Source: Ursus arctos (Eukaryota; Chordata; Mammalia; Carnivora; Ursidae). From it: a DNA stretch of 64,000 bases. Positions 44,415 through 56,409 of this stretch are shown here, one piece after another; position 1 is the first letter of the stretch; each line of letters starts with the position of its first letter. The notes under the pieces are model-generated. The model did no database searches. It was not told the origin of the DNA and was given only the letters and a program-made list of their open reading frames with translations. The stretch is taken from assembly GCF_023065955.2 (NCBI RefSeq), contig NW_026623050.1, positions 24,572,501 through 24,636,500 of the forward strand, in the 5' to 3' direction. Made by a program: the position numbers and the translations under genes.

Positions 44415-45115
44415 GTCTCGTAGTCGACTCAGGCTGCCGTAACAAAATACCAGAGTGGCTTAAAAAACACTTGTGTAAGACCATTTTCTCACACTTCTGG
44501 AGGCTAGAATTCCATGATCAAGGTGCCGAACAATTCAGTTTCTGGGAAAGGCTCTCTTCCTTGCTTTTATTTTTATTTTTTAAGATTTTATTTATTTATT
44601 TGACAGAGAGAGAGACAGCCAGCGAGAGAGGGAACACAGGCAGGAGGAGTGGGAGAGGAAGAAGCAGGCTCCCAGCGGAGGAGCCTGATGTGGGGCTTGA
44701 TCCCAGGACTCCGGGATCATGCCCTAAGCCGAAGGCAGACGCATAACGACTGAGCCACCCAGGAGCCTCTCTTCCTTGCTTTTAAACAACGCCATTTCAC
44801 TGTGTGGCCAAATGCCCTTTCCATGCATGACTACAGTAGAGTGAGTTGTCATGTCTCTCCTACTAAGGAGACTAATCCTATTGGGTCAGAGCCCCAACCT
44901 ATGACCACATTTAACCTTCCTTTTTTTCTTTTTTTTGAAGATATAATTGACTTTATTAAGCAATTCATGAACTGAGCATCATCCCAAGTAACAAGTAGAG
45001 AGCTGTCCTCCTTAATTATTTTCTTACAGGCCCCATCTCCAAATACTGTTATATTGGGGATTAAGGCTTTAACATATGAATTGGGATGAAGGGACATAGT
45101 CCACAACAGTCCCCC
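44415..45115 (-). mobile_element. MLT1-like LTR (ERVL-MaLR type), split by a SINE
   Basis: On the plus strand the complement landmarks run 'gactcaggctgccgtaacaaaatacc', 'ctcacacttctggaggctagaa', 'catgatcaaggtgccgaac', 'aatcctattgggtcagagcccc', 'cccatctccaaatactgttatattgggg' and 'ggctttaacatatgaattggg'. This order is typical of an MLT1 LTR. It is a worn solo LTR with no internal retroviral genes seen. Confidence 0.68.
44570..44766 (-). mobile_element. CAN-SINE inside the MLT1-like LTR
   Basis: Complete SINE complement. A perfect 18-base target duplication ctctcttccttgctttta lies at 44552-44569 and 44767-44784. Confidence 0.96.
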
Positions 45116-48100
45116 CAAAACTGTCAAACCAAACAAACTATATCTATGGGATTTCAACATATTTCAATTTATGGGATTTTAATATATTTCAATATATGCA
45201 TAGTGATTACCTATTACTTCTTTCCTTATTTGAATGTTTCACCTCTGGGTATGTTCAGTGAGTTTCCATACCAGGATGTAACTAAGTGGGAAAACACTTC
45301 CTGTTTTAGAAGTAGGACATTTAGATCCATTGGGTGTATAGTAGACAGGATGTGGCATTGCCCTCTGTGGACACTATTATACCTTCTTTCTGAGTTTTAA
45401 GTCTGTGGAAGTCTTGTAAAACTGGTACAGATGGAGAAAAGGAATGCTGGTTAACTCCTTTTCATTGACTATAAATGTGCTCAATTATAAGATATTGTTC
45501 AAAAATATCTATTGATTAGTATATGGAAATATGCATCTATCTATACACCCTACGAAAACTGTATCAGTTTGCTCATGTACACTCTTCACCCCCTTGCATT
45601 CCTTATGCACAGATGGATCCCCCATCACCAACAGAGACTACTGAGGACTCTATATTGGAATGCGTGAACACTGCAAAACCACCCAGGGTGAGGCATCCAT
45701 ATGCCACTCCTTCATCCAAGTCATCCCTTCAAGGCACCCTCACCTCTACTTATATGGGTTCTTTTCCTCCTTCCCATCTGTCTGTAGGGCCTGGAAGGAA
45801 ACTCTGATCCTTCAGCAAACCCAGCTCTGAATAGTGAGTTTATGTGAGATATGTTGTCCCTTTGTTTGTTGCTGACAAGCGTAAAGAACCACTTTCACTG
45901 CTGGTAATAATGGTTAATTTATCACATCCAGTGGAGGCTGACCTCTGGGTGTCCCAGCCCCTCCATCACCTTCACACCTGCTCAAGCTAATTGTTAGAGC
46001 CAAGTGTAAATGAAAATCAACTGGGCTAATAATGAATGGAGCCCATTACTTGCAACAGCACATTGCTTTAGGAAGGTTTATCAAGAAACATTATAACCAG
46101 TCCTCAGTCACAGTTCCCTGTTTCATGGATGAGAAAAAGCAAGCAAACAAGGGGCATCAGCATATGAAAACAAGCACAGTGATGGGAAACACATTTGGCT
46201 TTAGCTTCCAGAGCTCTGGAATAGCTATTCTTATACTTTACCAAACTCCACTAAAATACTCCCCCAAAAAAGATTTAAGATATTTCTCCCAATGTTGTTG
46301 TCATCTGTTTCTATAAGCAAATGAGATCATTACTGGATATGAAGACCTTAATTAATATGCTAATCTCATTCCTCCATCAAAACCATTTTTTAAGGAGGTT
46401 ATCCCCTGGCTCTTCCAGTCACTGCCACCCGCCTGCCTCAGAATGGCCTTACCATTCCCATCTGAAAGCACAGACCCAGCACCCAAATGCTTAAAATAAC
46501 CATAACTCCCATTAAAGGAGACTGTCAAAAGAAAATTCAGAGAACCTTACTTGATACGAATATTTTACTGAAAGAAACAAACTGTTCAGGATCAGAGACT
46601 TCAAGCAAAAGGTGGTTAAGAAGTTTTCCACTCTCAGTAGTTACAACTCAGTTTATAATGTGGGAATAAGTACATAGTTTTCTATTGTGACTTGTTATTA
46701 GAAACTTACATTATTTTTCATGTATAAGCTTACTTGTTTATTACTTGTCATAAACTTACTTGTACCTGATTAGCTAGGAAGCTGCAAGGTCCCGCAGACA
46801 TAAAGAAAACTTAAGTTTTACTGAAGGGTCAGAATCAGCATTTTGGGGAAATTGGTGCAGTTTTATGTTTTGGTTATGTGACTGTGAGTGTTCAATCTAG
46901 GGATATATTTAAACGGTGACCTCCATTTTAATCTCTTTAATACCAGAGTATCTTAAAGAGGCAGATATGAGATCAGGAATTAACTGTGGTTTGAAGATAT
47001 AGCCCTAAGGGAGTACAAGAAGTCACTTCTCATTGCCAAATTGGAGGTTTAATGTATTTAGGGAATGTTTTAAAATGTTTTCATGTTGAAATATATTTAT
47101 TCATTTTTAATGCATTTAAAAGCAGCTGAGATCCCCATGTTAAGTCATAAATCAGAAGGATTGCTCATCTCCACCCCCCTCCTGCCTACTGGAAAATTCA
47201 GTGAGAGAAGGAAATGCTGGTAACCCCATGGGTCTGAGCACACACTTCATCCGGACTTCTACCAAGCGATCCCTTAGACTTACATGTCAGACCTCCAAAT
47301 CAGCAATTTCCGACCAATTTGGACCAAACATGGAATCATTCCATATTATATTTGAACCAATCATCCACAGGATGCAAATAAATCCATTACAACTTGAACA
47401 AGTAGCACTGATTCCCCATGATCTTAAATTCCCCAAAGTACCCTTTTAAACTTAACTGAAGATCCAGGACTGTGCAAAAACAAGACCCGATCACCTGCCT
47501 TAATCTGGGCATCTCCCTTACCCAGGTTTTGTGTTATCTCATGTAGAGATATACTAATCAGTGATCTCTCTGGTATCTGCCTAATAACCTTAAGTTTTGA
47601 GGGCTCCATTCCACATTTAAAATGCACAACACTTGCTTGCAATATGACAAGGCCAAATAGGTGAGCACATGTTACCATGAACAGAAGTATTCACTGGTTC
47701 TAGAGGTACAAACTGTTGTTCTGGGGGTGAGAAAGGTTCCACGGTCGAGTAAGATTCGAAATATTGGAATAAATTATATTTAGTAGGAATCCTTTCTTCA
47801 ATGCAGAATTTTTTAGAGCTAATAAACATTATCAGTCTTCTCTTAAACTCCATGATATAGAATCTTTGTTTGACAGAACACCAGTAAATATCTAAAACAA
47901 TGCTAGTATTCAATAGGACAAGAGCTGGAAAAACAATTAACAACTTTATTCATACTTCTGTGGTAAGGGATAAAAACAGTGCTAGCTTAATTTAAAATCT
48001 AATATGAATGAGCTTTTGAACTTTTGATTATTCACCAATTGTTGCAATAGGCCTTTATAGCAAACAATCCCCAAGTCTTGGACACTTGTAACAACAAACA

Positions 48101-48324
48101 TTTACTTCTCATTGATAGATCTCTGGACAGGCTAGGACAGTTTGGTTTCAAGCAGGTCAAATTCAGATGTGTTCCAGGTGTTTCTCATTCAGGAATCCAG
48201 GCTAAAAAGCAGTGGCTACCTTAGGTGTGCTTTTCTCAAGAAACCAAAATTGCTGGCAGACATTCACCAAGCCTTTCAAGTCTCAGTTCACCACTGGTAA
48301 GCTATCACTTTTACTATATTCCAC
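45116..48324. other. Unassigned sequence, no gene supported
   Basis: About 3.2 kb without young repeats. A degenerate ~28-base duplication ('atgggatttcaacatatttcaat') is at about 45147-45198. The stretch 46020-46400 is compact, includes 'accttaattaatatgctaatctc', and could be conserved non-coding DNA. Minus frames at 47943-47617 and 47678-47424 adjoin in different registers, but I recognise no protein in them. Confidence 0.45.
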
Positions 48325-48338
48325 TGGCCAAAGCAATT

Positions 48339-48534
48339 TATTTTTTTTAATTTTTTAAAGATGTATTTATTTATTTGGAGGAGGAGGAGCAAAGGGAGAA
48401 GGAGAAAGAATCTCACACAGACTCCCTGCTGAGTGTGGAACCCAACACTGGGCTTGATCCCACAACTTGGTGATCATAACCTGAGCTGAAATCAAGAGTC
48501 AGATGCTCAACAAACTGAGCCACCCAGGTGCCCG
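48339..48534 (-). mobile_element. CAN-SINE
   Basis: SINE complement with a (GGA)n-rich start. A perfect 14-base target duplication tggccaaagcaatt lies at 48325-48338 and 48535-48548. Confidence 0.95.
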
Positions 48535-48548
48535 TGGCCAAAGCAATT

Positions 48549-48944
48549 GATACAGCTACGCCCAACATCAGTGGGGCAGGGAAGTATATTCCACCCACAG
48601 AGAAGCCAGCCAAGGGCAAGGAAGAAGGAATATCTACCACACTGACCATAAATTCCTATCAAAGGTTTTACCACATGTATGGGAATTCAATCATATTTCT
48701 TTTTTCTTTAAACTCTAATGTCCTAGTTAAAATTCAAACATACAATTGGTTAGACTTGACAAGAGGAATATGGGCTCCATGTCTATTCTTTATTCTTTTT
48801 CTTCCTTGGGACAAGTCAATATTCAGTATCTATGTAAGCTAAATCTGGGGAGTTAGCATATTATGGCATCTTCTAGTTGACTCCTGAGTGTAGATCCCGA
48901 ATACCAACACTATAATCAAGATTTTAGGTAAGAACAACAACTAG
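48549..48944. other. Unassigned sequence, no gene seen
   Basis: Nothing recognisable between the SINE and the LTR-like stretch. Confidence 0.45.
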
Positions 48945-49412
48945 GATATGCATTTTCTATGTAGTGTAACAAATTACCAGAAACTTTACAGTGGAAAACA
49001 ACACACACTTATTATCTCACAGTTCTGTGGGTCAGGAATCCAGGGTCCCCTGCAAGGCTATGATCAAGGCCTGGATTCTCATCTGGAAGCTCAGCTGGGA
49101 AAGAATCCACTTCCAGGTTCACTCACGTTGTTGGCAGAATTTATATGCTTGCAGCTGGAGGATTCATGGAATTTTGCTTCTTCAAAGCTAGCACAGACAG
49201 GAAGACTCTAGAGCAATTCTGTTAGCAAGTCTGCTAGCAAGACAGAGTCTTGCATAACATAATGCCATCATAGAGGTGATATCCCATCACCTTTGCCATA
49301 TTCTATTGCTTAGAAATATGTCACAAATCCTACCCATACACAAGAGGGGATTTTACAAAGGCATAAATGCCAGAAGGTGGAGACCACCTTAAAGTCTGTC
49401 CCCTACAACTAG
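48945..49412 (-). repeat. Ancient LTR-like repeat, family not resolved
   Basis: Landmarks 'gtgtaacaaattaccagaaac', 'cacacacttattatctcacagttctg', 'gagaatccacttccaggttc'-like and the closing 'taaagtctgtcccctaca' are those of a common mammalian LTR-type repeat read from its 3' end. I cannot name the subfamily. Confidence 0.45.
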
Positions 49413-49984
49413 AAACCTAAAAAATACATTATTTGTGTCCTATTTTATTCCAACTTTGCTCAGCTTCTCTCAGTGGAGTCTCTCTCCACCGTGGTCTAGA
49501 ATTGCATTTGCACTTAGATGAATCCCATTCACTGGCCAATTCTATTTTACACTGTATTTTAAGATCTTCTCTGAGTAGGAAACTCCTCTAGTCAGCTGGC
49601 CAGTATTATTTAATCATTGAGTGTTCAGTATCATCAATGTCAGAATGGTCAAGAAATCATTCCAACCAGAAAAGGTCCAAGTACCAATTATTGAACTGTC
49701 ATGATTTATGTCTGTGCCTGATGTGACCAACATAAGTCAACTGTTTATGTGTGGAAATGCAACCACTGACTGACAAGAACTGCAGCACATGACTCATGCT
49801 GTGTCTAACCTGAGCCAAAGCACTCAGTCAATTCTAAAGGTATAAGCATCAATCAAATAAATGATTTGGCAGCCTAAATATTTAACAACTAGATGATGAC
49901 TGAAATTTACACTTTTAAATCAGTCATGAAGACAAATTCTCAGTAAAAGGAGTAACTGAAATTTAGAGATTTCCTTTTCCTAAA
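49413..49984. other. Unassigned sequence, no gene seen
   Basis: No repeat or coding pattern recognised. Confidence 0.45.
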
Positions 49985-50075
49985 AGTCATTCATCCCCAA
50001 ATATTTGTTGAATGCCTACTGTGCTCTAGATACTCTGGTGGGAATACAGAAATGGAAGACTGAAATAAATGAGAA
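49985..50075 (-). repeat. L2 3'-end fragment
   Basis: 'catccccaaatatttgttgaatgcctactgtgctctagatactctgg' is the complement of the typical L2 3' end. Short and diverged. Confidence 0.45.
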
Positions 50076-50392
50076 TTATTCTTCAAACTCTTTCTCTTAT
50101 AACATTACACTATCTACCCTGCTCAGCAATTTTCTCAATGGTCATCAGCCATCAGCACTCCGTGACCTTCCCCTTTGCTCCTTTTTCAAAAAATTTTTTT
50201 AGGTAAGAAAAACTAATATTTAACCAAAATGTGGTTTGGTATGGCAAAACCTCACTACCTATACATCTCATTGACTTAGAGTAATTGCAAAGAGACTGCT
50301 GCTTCCTACTTAATAGAAAAAATGCATATGATAAAAATTTACTACTATGATGTCCATTATAATATCTGAATTTAAGAGTACTTTGTGTTCTT

Positions 50393-50483
50393 CATCAAGC
50401 CTTACATCAAAAACCGGGGATGTACTGTATGGTGACTAACATAATATAATAAAAAATCATTATTAAAAAAAATAAATAAAAAA
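50393..50483 (+). mobile_element. Minimal L1 insertion (last ~65 bases plus A-rich tail)
   Basis: The unit from 'catcaagccttacatc' through 'gatgtactgtatggtgacta' to the A-rich tail equals the last part of the L1 3' UTR, close to 27490-27560. It is bounded by a perfect 19-base target duplication aagagtactttgtgttctt at 50374-50392 and 50484-50502. It came from the same young L1 group. Confidence 0.95.
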
Positions 50484-50502
50484 AAGAGTACTTTGTGTTC
50501 TT

Positions 50503-51084
50503 AAAATCACTGAAAGCCAAAGGTAACTTAAAATAACGATGGCGGGTCCAATACAAATGTTCTATGTTACATTAAACAGAAATGCCACATGCGAAAGACA
50601 ACTTCGAACAACTTGGACTTTTCTTTCTCTATACTCTTTCTGGAAGCAAATTTGTACATTCCCATGACATTTATATTCTAAATCCATAGACAGCAAACAG
50701 ATGACTACCTTACTTTAATAATCATTTATCATAAGCCTGGAATTGGGGGGAAAAGAAACTCTTGACAAATTCCAAGGACACCTCTATTCTTAAGTTCCCT
50801 TTATTGTCAAGGACTCCTTTATTCTAATGTAAGGGCTCCTAAAAAACTTTCCTTTTCAAGGATAATTTTTTCAAACACAATCAATAATCTACAGTCAACA
50901 TTGTAATGTCTTTAGAAGCCAGGACCTTTCCAGCTTTTGAGTTTTGAAGAGAAAGTACATGGCTGGACTCCTACGAGTCAAAGATTTTAAAGCTTTGATT
51001 TATGGGCTATTAAAGAAGTTATTAATACTCTGGTGTTTATACATAATGAGAAATCAATAATTTATAATTTTTTCTTTCATCTTA
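50503..51084. other. Unassigned sequence, no gene seen
   Basis: AT-rich; no repeat or coding pattern recognised. Confidence 0.45.
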
Positions 51085-51785
51085 GAATTTCAGAGTTGAA
51101 ATGAGTTTTAAAGCATATCTGGTCCAGAGCCTAAGTGTCTTTAACAACATTCACAACAAATGGCTGTCCAGCCCTTGCTCCAACAGTCCCAGCAATGGGG
51201 AGGTCGCTACCTAATGAGGGAGATCATTCCACCTTATCACATCACCTTAGAAATGTTTTCCTTATTTGGAGTCAGGGTTTCTTTGTCCTGTAGTTTAAAT
51301 GCATGATGCTAATTATACCCGTTGGGGTCTCACGGGACCAATCTAATTCCGTTATATGATAGCCCTCCAAATATTTGAAATTCCCTACCATGTCCTGAAC
51401 ACTCTCTTCTAAAGATGCCTGGTTCCTTGAATCATTCCTCATAAAACATGATTTTGGTCCCATCGCCATCCTGGGTTCTGATCTCTAAATCAGTGAATTT
51501 CAACCATCATTTTGCAATACCATCATACTTGTGATCAGTAAGAAAAGAAAGGTAAATTACAATAGCAACTGCATTCAGAATTTAGAATAACTTACCTTCT
51601 ACTTTATTTTTTGCTAAAGCCTGAGAAGAAACTAAAAATACCCAAGTGAATGTTTTGTTCCTATGAATATGATCAACCATGTGATCCACGGTAGATGAAA
51701 GGCTGGGAACCACAGCCGTAAATATACCCCAGTTTGTCCACGTTCTTTGAAAAGTACAGTAGCCAGAACTGAATATAAAAACCAA
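51085..51785 (-). repeat. Ancient CR1/L3-like LINE remnant
   Basis: The plus strand shows, in order, 'tttcagagttgaaatgagttttaaag', 'tggctgtccagcccttgctcc', 'caatggggaggtcgctacc', 'agccctccaaatatttgaaa', 'gttccttgaatcattcctcataa' and 'gccatcctgggttctgatctc'. This is the order of a CR1/L3-type 3' region in complement. It is one of the oldest repeats in the window. Confidence 0.5.
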
Positions 51786-52238
51786 GAAGTGGATTAGCCA
51801 GGGCAATGCAGACTTGTTCATTAAATCAAAATTTTCTCCTTTCCCTACTCCTACCTTCTCTTCAGGACTCAGCTGAAGTCCTGCCTTCTGTATGAAATGC
51901 TTCAATTGAATGCTTCTAATTAGAAGAGATAAATCTTGAATTTCCCCAAGTGCTTCCTTTGGATGAAAGCCTAAGTTGGACTCTAAGATTTTCTACTTCC
52001 AACCATGTGCTCCTAGGTAGTTCCTGACCTCTCCTAAACTCAATTTCATACGGTATAAAATAGGGGGTTTTTCTACCTCACTAAGACAGCGGAACTTGGC
52101 AAGGTTTATTCATTGTCTTTCTTCTATTGGGCTCTAATCTGTGCTCGGTATATTGAACTGTCAAGCTCCAAGTACAGGGTACACCCAGAATTATGAGACC
52201 AGGAAAGAAGATATTACTCTAAACTGAAATTAGTAAAA
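51786..52238. other. Unassigned sequence, no gene seen
   Basis: No repeat or coding pattern recognised. Confidence 0.4.
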
Positions 52239-52248
52239 AGTCAACATA

Positions 52249-52434
52249 GGGGCACCTGGGTGGCTCAGTCGGTTAAGTGTCTGCTTTTGGCTCAGGTCAT
52301 GATCTTGGGATCCTGGAATTGAGCCCCAAGTTGGGCTCCCTGCTCAGTGGGGAGTCTGCTTCTCCCTCTCCCTCTGCCGTTCCCCCTCTTTGTGTGCTCT
52401 ATCTCTGTCAAAAAAAAAAAAAAAAACTTAAAAT
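52249..52434 (+). mobile_element. CAN-SINE, older subfamily
   Basis: Head 'ggggcacctgggtggctcag', 'cttttggctcaggtcatgatc', tail of A17 then 'aaataaataaataaa'. Target duplication 'aaagtcaacata' / 'aaacgtcaccata' with small differences, so it is not recent. Confidence 0.92.
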
Positions 52435-52626
52435 AAATAAATAAACGTCACCATAAATTTTGTGCACTGACCATTGATATAAGTCATCCTAGAACATTAC
52501 CCACATCCAGAGATGACTTGTAACATAAAACTGAAGTGCATCCCCAAAATGTTCTCTGCAATGCATCAATCCAATAACTATTGTCAGATGATCGACAAAC
52601 TACAACATACGATCTAAGAGAGATCT

Positions 52627-52865
52627 TTTTTTTCCTAATTAAAAAATTTTATTTTTTTAAATTTTTTTAATAAAAATATTTTTATTATGTTAGTCACCAT
52701 ACAGTACATCCCTAGTTTTTGATGTAGTGTTCCATGATTCATTGTTTGCATATAACACCCAGTGCTCCATGCAATATGTGCCCTCCTTACTACCCATCAC
52801 CGGCCCAGCCCATCCCCCACCCCCCTCCCCTCTGAAGTCCTCAGTTTGTTTCCCACAGTCCGTAG
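52627..52865 (-). mobile_element. L1 3' UTR insertion, 5'-truncated
   Basis: T-rich start (complement of the A-tail), then 'gttagtcaccatacagtacatc', 'ccatgcaatatgtgccctcc' and C-rich tracts, ending at 'tcccacagtccgtag'. The flank 'tctaagagag' occurs on both sides (52613 and 52866). Confidence 0.9.
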
Positions 52866-52879
52866 TCTAAGAGAGTAGA

Positions 52880-55139
52880 TCTTAAAAGCTCTCATCACAA
52901 GAGAAACAAAAATTGTAATTATGTGCAGTGACAGATATTAACTAGGCATACTGTGATCTTTTTGCAACATATACAAATATTGAATCGTTATATTGTACAC
53001 CTAAACTAATACAAAGTTATATCAAGTATGTGTCAATGAAAAGAAGAAATAAAATAATAAAATCTTCTAGTTTACAGTAAAATTACTGTCCACAACTGTC
53101 CTCTAATTTTAGATAACTGATATTGATTCCTATGACAGACCTATCCCTAGACTGGAGAAAGACACTTCATCAAGTTATTGTGCAAGAACATTCAATTCTT
53201 CTACTCAAACTTGGGACTCATCTAGCAACTTTCTAACCTGTAATATAATCTCCTGAGTGTACAAACATAATGGAGAGTGTGCCTGGTGTGGAGAGCTGTG
53301 CCATCCATTCTGGGAAAATGAACTGAGTTCTGTTCTTGAAAAGCTGAGCAACACAATCTGCACTACGAAGAATCTTGCACTGGTGCTAACTCTAACATAC
53401 CCTTTGATCCTATAATGACAACACATACATGTTGGTGCCCCCTCAGATTCATCAGAGACGGGGACTCTGCAGCCCCTTTTTCCCACCAAACTCTCCTCTG
53501 CCCAACTTACCAGCCCTGATCCCTCTAAGGGAGGAGGAGTTGCTGTTCTGGTTAGATTCAGAGACATCCGTCAGGCACATAAGAAGACAAGATAGCATGA
53601 CTGTTCTTAGTAGCCCAACTGATGCTCTTTACTCTTTTCCCCCACTACTTGAGTTTCAGTTATCACCTTCTTCTCTTCACCTCTTCTGAAATAAGAATAT
53701 AGCTGGGACTACAGACCCAATCACCCTCTAGTCTACTCCTACATGCTCAACTGACATACTGGTATCAATATTCAATTTGGTGATGAAGTAGGTAGTGGAT
53801 TTTGAATGGAATAGAATGTATCATTTGTCTTCAAGACTAAGCCACTTTTTTTCTTTCTAAAGAAATTCTTTAAATTCTTTCATTAAATTCTTTCTTTCTA
53901 AAATCTCTGCTGATGGGGCAAGATATCATTCTTCTTGCCCTACCTCCCTTAAATAATTCTGTTCATTTTTGTTTCCTGTGTACTCCAGCATTGGGTATGG
54001 TCATGGGAAAGGAATGTGTTCACTAAGGCACACTTAACAAGAAAACATATGAATTTTTTTTTTGCATTCACAACAGCTAGAGCTTTAATGCATATTTAGT
54101 AAATACTTCTCAGCGGAAGACAGTTTTCTATCTTTTTCCAAAGGGGTTCAAGCTAGCAGCATTTGCCACCCCACTGGATAATGAAGGGCAAGGAAGAACA
54201 GGGTGAAGAATGGCTATAGTGCCTTGACTCTCCAGCTCCCCAGTATGGGCAAGGAATCAGAACACTGTTGTATGGCCATAATGGGCCATTCATGTTGATC
54301 AGGGCTAGCAGTGCTAAGCTGGGCTCTGAGGCAGAAAAATTTTTTTCTTTTTTTTTCCTTCATATTTTTGCCACATTTTTACCTCACCCACTTTTGCCCT
54401 AAAAACATATCAAATGGTTTCATTTATGACAGTCTAATTTTCTCAAATAGAATGTGATCTCCCGAAAGCATGACTGATATTCTAGATTCTTCCTGCATCT
54501 GTTTTCTCCATAGCACCAAGTACAAAATATTTGCTAAGTAAGGCCATTTGCCTTTCACTTGGTATGGATATATTATTTACATCTTAAGCTTCTGATCTTT
54601 TCTCATGTGCCCAAATCAAGAAACATACGTGGATTCTTGGTGCCAACCCAAACATAAATACAAAATGCAATATGGGTTCTGAAGATGTGGGACAAGAGCT
54701 AATCACAAAATGGTCATCTCAGCAACTCAAAGTATATTTATATTAATATTTTGTAAGATTTTCTCAAAAACAAAAAATGTAAATTCCTATAGAAAAAGCA
54801 GAGAACCCCTAAAATTTTTATGGAAATTCTAGTTTGAAAAACATTGACTACTATACAAAATCACTCTGAGATGATGAATATAGATAGTGGATGAAGACGG
54901 GTTAAATATTCACACCTTCAAAATATAGACATTATTTGACCTCCAAAGACCATAGTGAATTTTCATTGAGTAGGAAGAGATAGCCAGCTTGGGGAGGGAC
55001 AAACCAGGGCAATAAAGGAAACCCAAGTCAGACCTACTGACACTACTTCCTGAAGCTTGGTTGTTGGGGTTTTTTTGTTTGTTTGTTTTTGCTTCCTAAT
55101 TCTTGCCTGAGCCACTAGCCCTGTCTCCCTTGTATAGTA
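52880..55139. other. Unassigned sequence, no gene supported
   Basis: Contains a 120-codon minus frame at 53567-53205 and an 86-codon plus frame at 53429-53689 overlapping it. Neither shows a known domain, so both look like chance frames. T-runs near 54056 and 54341. Confidence 0.45.
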
Positions 55140-55325
55140 GATCACGTAGTCAGAGAGCAGGCTCTGGAGCTAAACTGCCTGTAAATCCCAGCTGTGGCTT
55201 TGGGACATTAACTGTACTTCTTTGAGCCTCCCTTTCCCCACTTGTAGAATGGGGATTACAACAGTTCCTTCACGTATATGAACGGCACAGTGCTGGCACA
55301 TGGTTAACACTCAGAAAATTATCCT
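55140..55325 (+). repeat. MIR
   Basis: Well-ordered MIR core: 'gagcaggctctggagctaaactgcctg', 'ctttgggacattaactgtac', 'tgagcctccctttccccacttgtagaatggggatta', then 'cacagtgctggcacatggttaacactc'. One of the better MIR copies here. Confidence 0.7.
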
Positions 55326-55459
55326 GGGGTCTTGATTCCTACTATCCACCCTAGTCTTGAGTCATTCTTCAGTCCTCCCTGTGAAAAAGGAAGAGGATTC
55401 CTTCTCTTGCTTAGGCTAATCCACCTCTGCCCTGGACTCCACCACCCCACCCCCACCTT

Positions 55460-56250
55460 GGAGACTTGCTCAACTGGTTGCCTCCTCCCTAATGCCAGAT
55501 ACACCAAATCAGCATCCTAATGCCTTCTCCCACCTTAAAATCTCCTCCCTCAACACTGCATCCCTCTCCAGCCACTCTCCTACAACTCTCCTTTTCTTCA
55601 GAGAAACCAACAGAAAAAGTGCTCTGCCATTGTTCAAAGGCCAACTCATAAAAGGTGATCTTCAATCCTACCCTTCTATTCACTCCCCCACTCCTACAGT
55701 TGATAGTCTGACACACACACCACTGAAATTGCTCTCAGAAAGGCTATCAGTGCTTCCCTGATGCCAAATCCAATGGAATGTGTCAGCGAAAATTATATGC
55801 CTGACACCAATGTTAGACGTATTAAGCCCTCCCTCTTGAAATGTTCTGTTCCCTAGGGTTTTCTGACAACACACTCCCTTTATTTTCTTCCTTCCTCTTT
55901 GGGGACTCCTTCTTAATCCCCTTTGAGAGTAACTTCTCTCTGCTTGTCCTTTAATCACTGATATTTTTCAGGATTCAAACTTTGGCCTTCTCATCTCTCC
56001 GCTTGCATGCTGATTTCACTGCCTTCCGGAATGATGACAATTCCTAAATTTACATCTCCAGTCTGGTTTCTTTCTTGAACTGCGATGACCCCTCCTCAGC
56101 CAAATGCTTGTGTACCTTCACCTGAACTTCCTACAAACATCTCAATTCAACACATCCAAAACTGAACTCATGAATTTCCTCTTCAAACCTGCTATTCCTG
56201 TGGTCTTCCCTATGCCCACATCCTACAAAACAAGACTGCATTTTTACATA
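55460..56250 (+). repeat. L2, reverse-transcriptase part
   Basis: Follows the L2 ORF on the plus strand: 'ctctcagaaaggctatcagtgcttccctgatgccaaatccaatgg', 'cttgcatgctgatttcactgcc', 'aacacatccaaaactgaactcatgaatttcctc' (the KTELM-type stretch) and 'cctgtggtcttccctatgccc'. Diverged and not open throughout. The L2 3' end at 57175-57352 is probably the same element, with a processed pseudogene in between. Confidence 0.6.
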
Positions 56251-56409
56251 TGGGAATGTGGCTTTTTGAATCCCAAGCAACATATGTACATACATACATC
56301 AAACTTTCTGGGGGGCTTACTCAAAAGTATTTGAAGTGTTTTAAAAGGGCCTTGAAAAGAAAGGCATATCTTCCTCTGCCTTCCCTCTACATAAGAGCAG
56401 CTCTCAGCA
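56251..56409. other. Spacer between L2 part and pseudogene
   Basis: Short stretch, possibly worn L2; nothing else seen. Confidence 0.35.

Noticed and set aside
44366..44746. 126-codon plus-strand frame
   Set aside because: It runs across an MLT1-like LTR and into a reversed SINE; no single gene.
53205..53567. 120-codon minus-strand frame as a gene
   Set aside because: No domain, no promoter or splice evidence, and a plus-strand frame of 86 codons overlaps it. Chance frames of this length occur in 64 kb.
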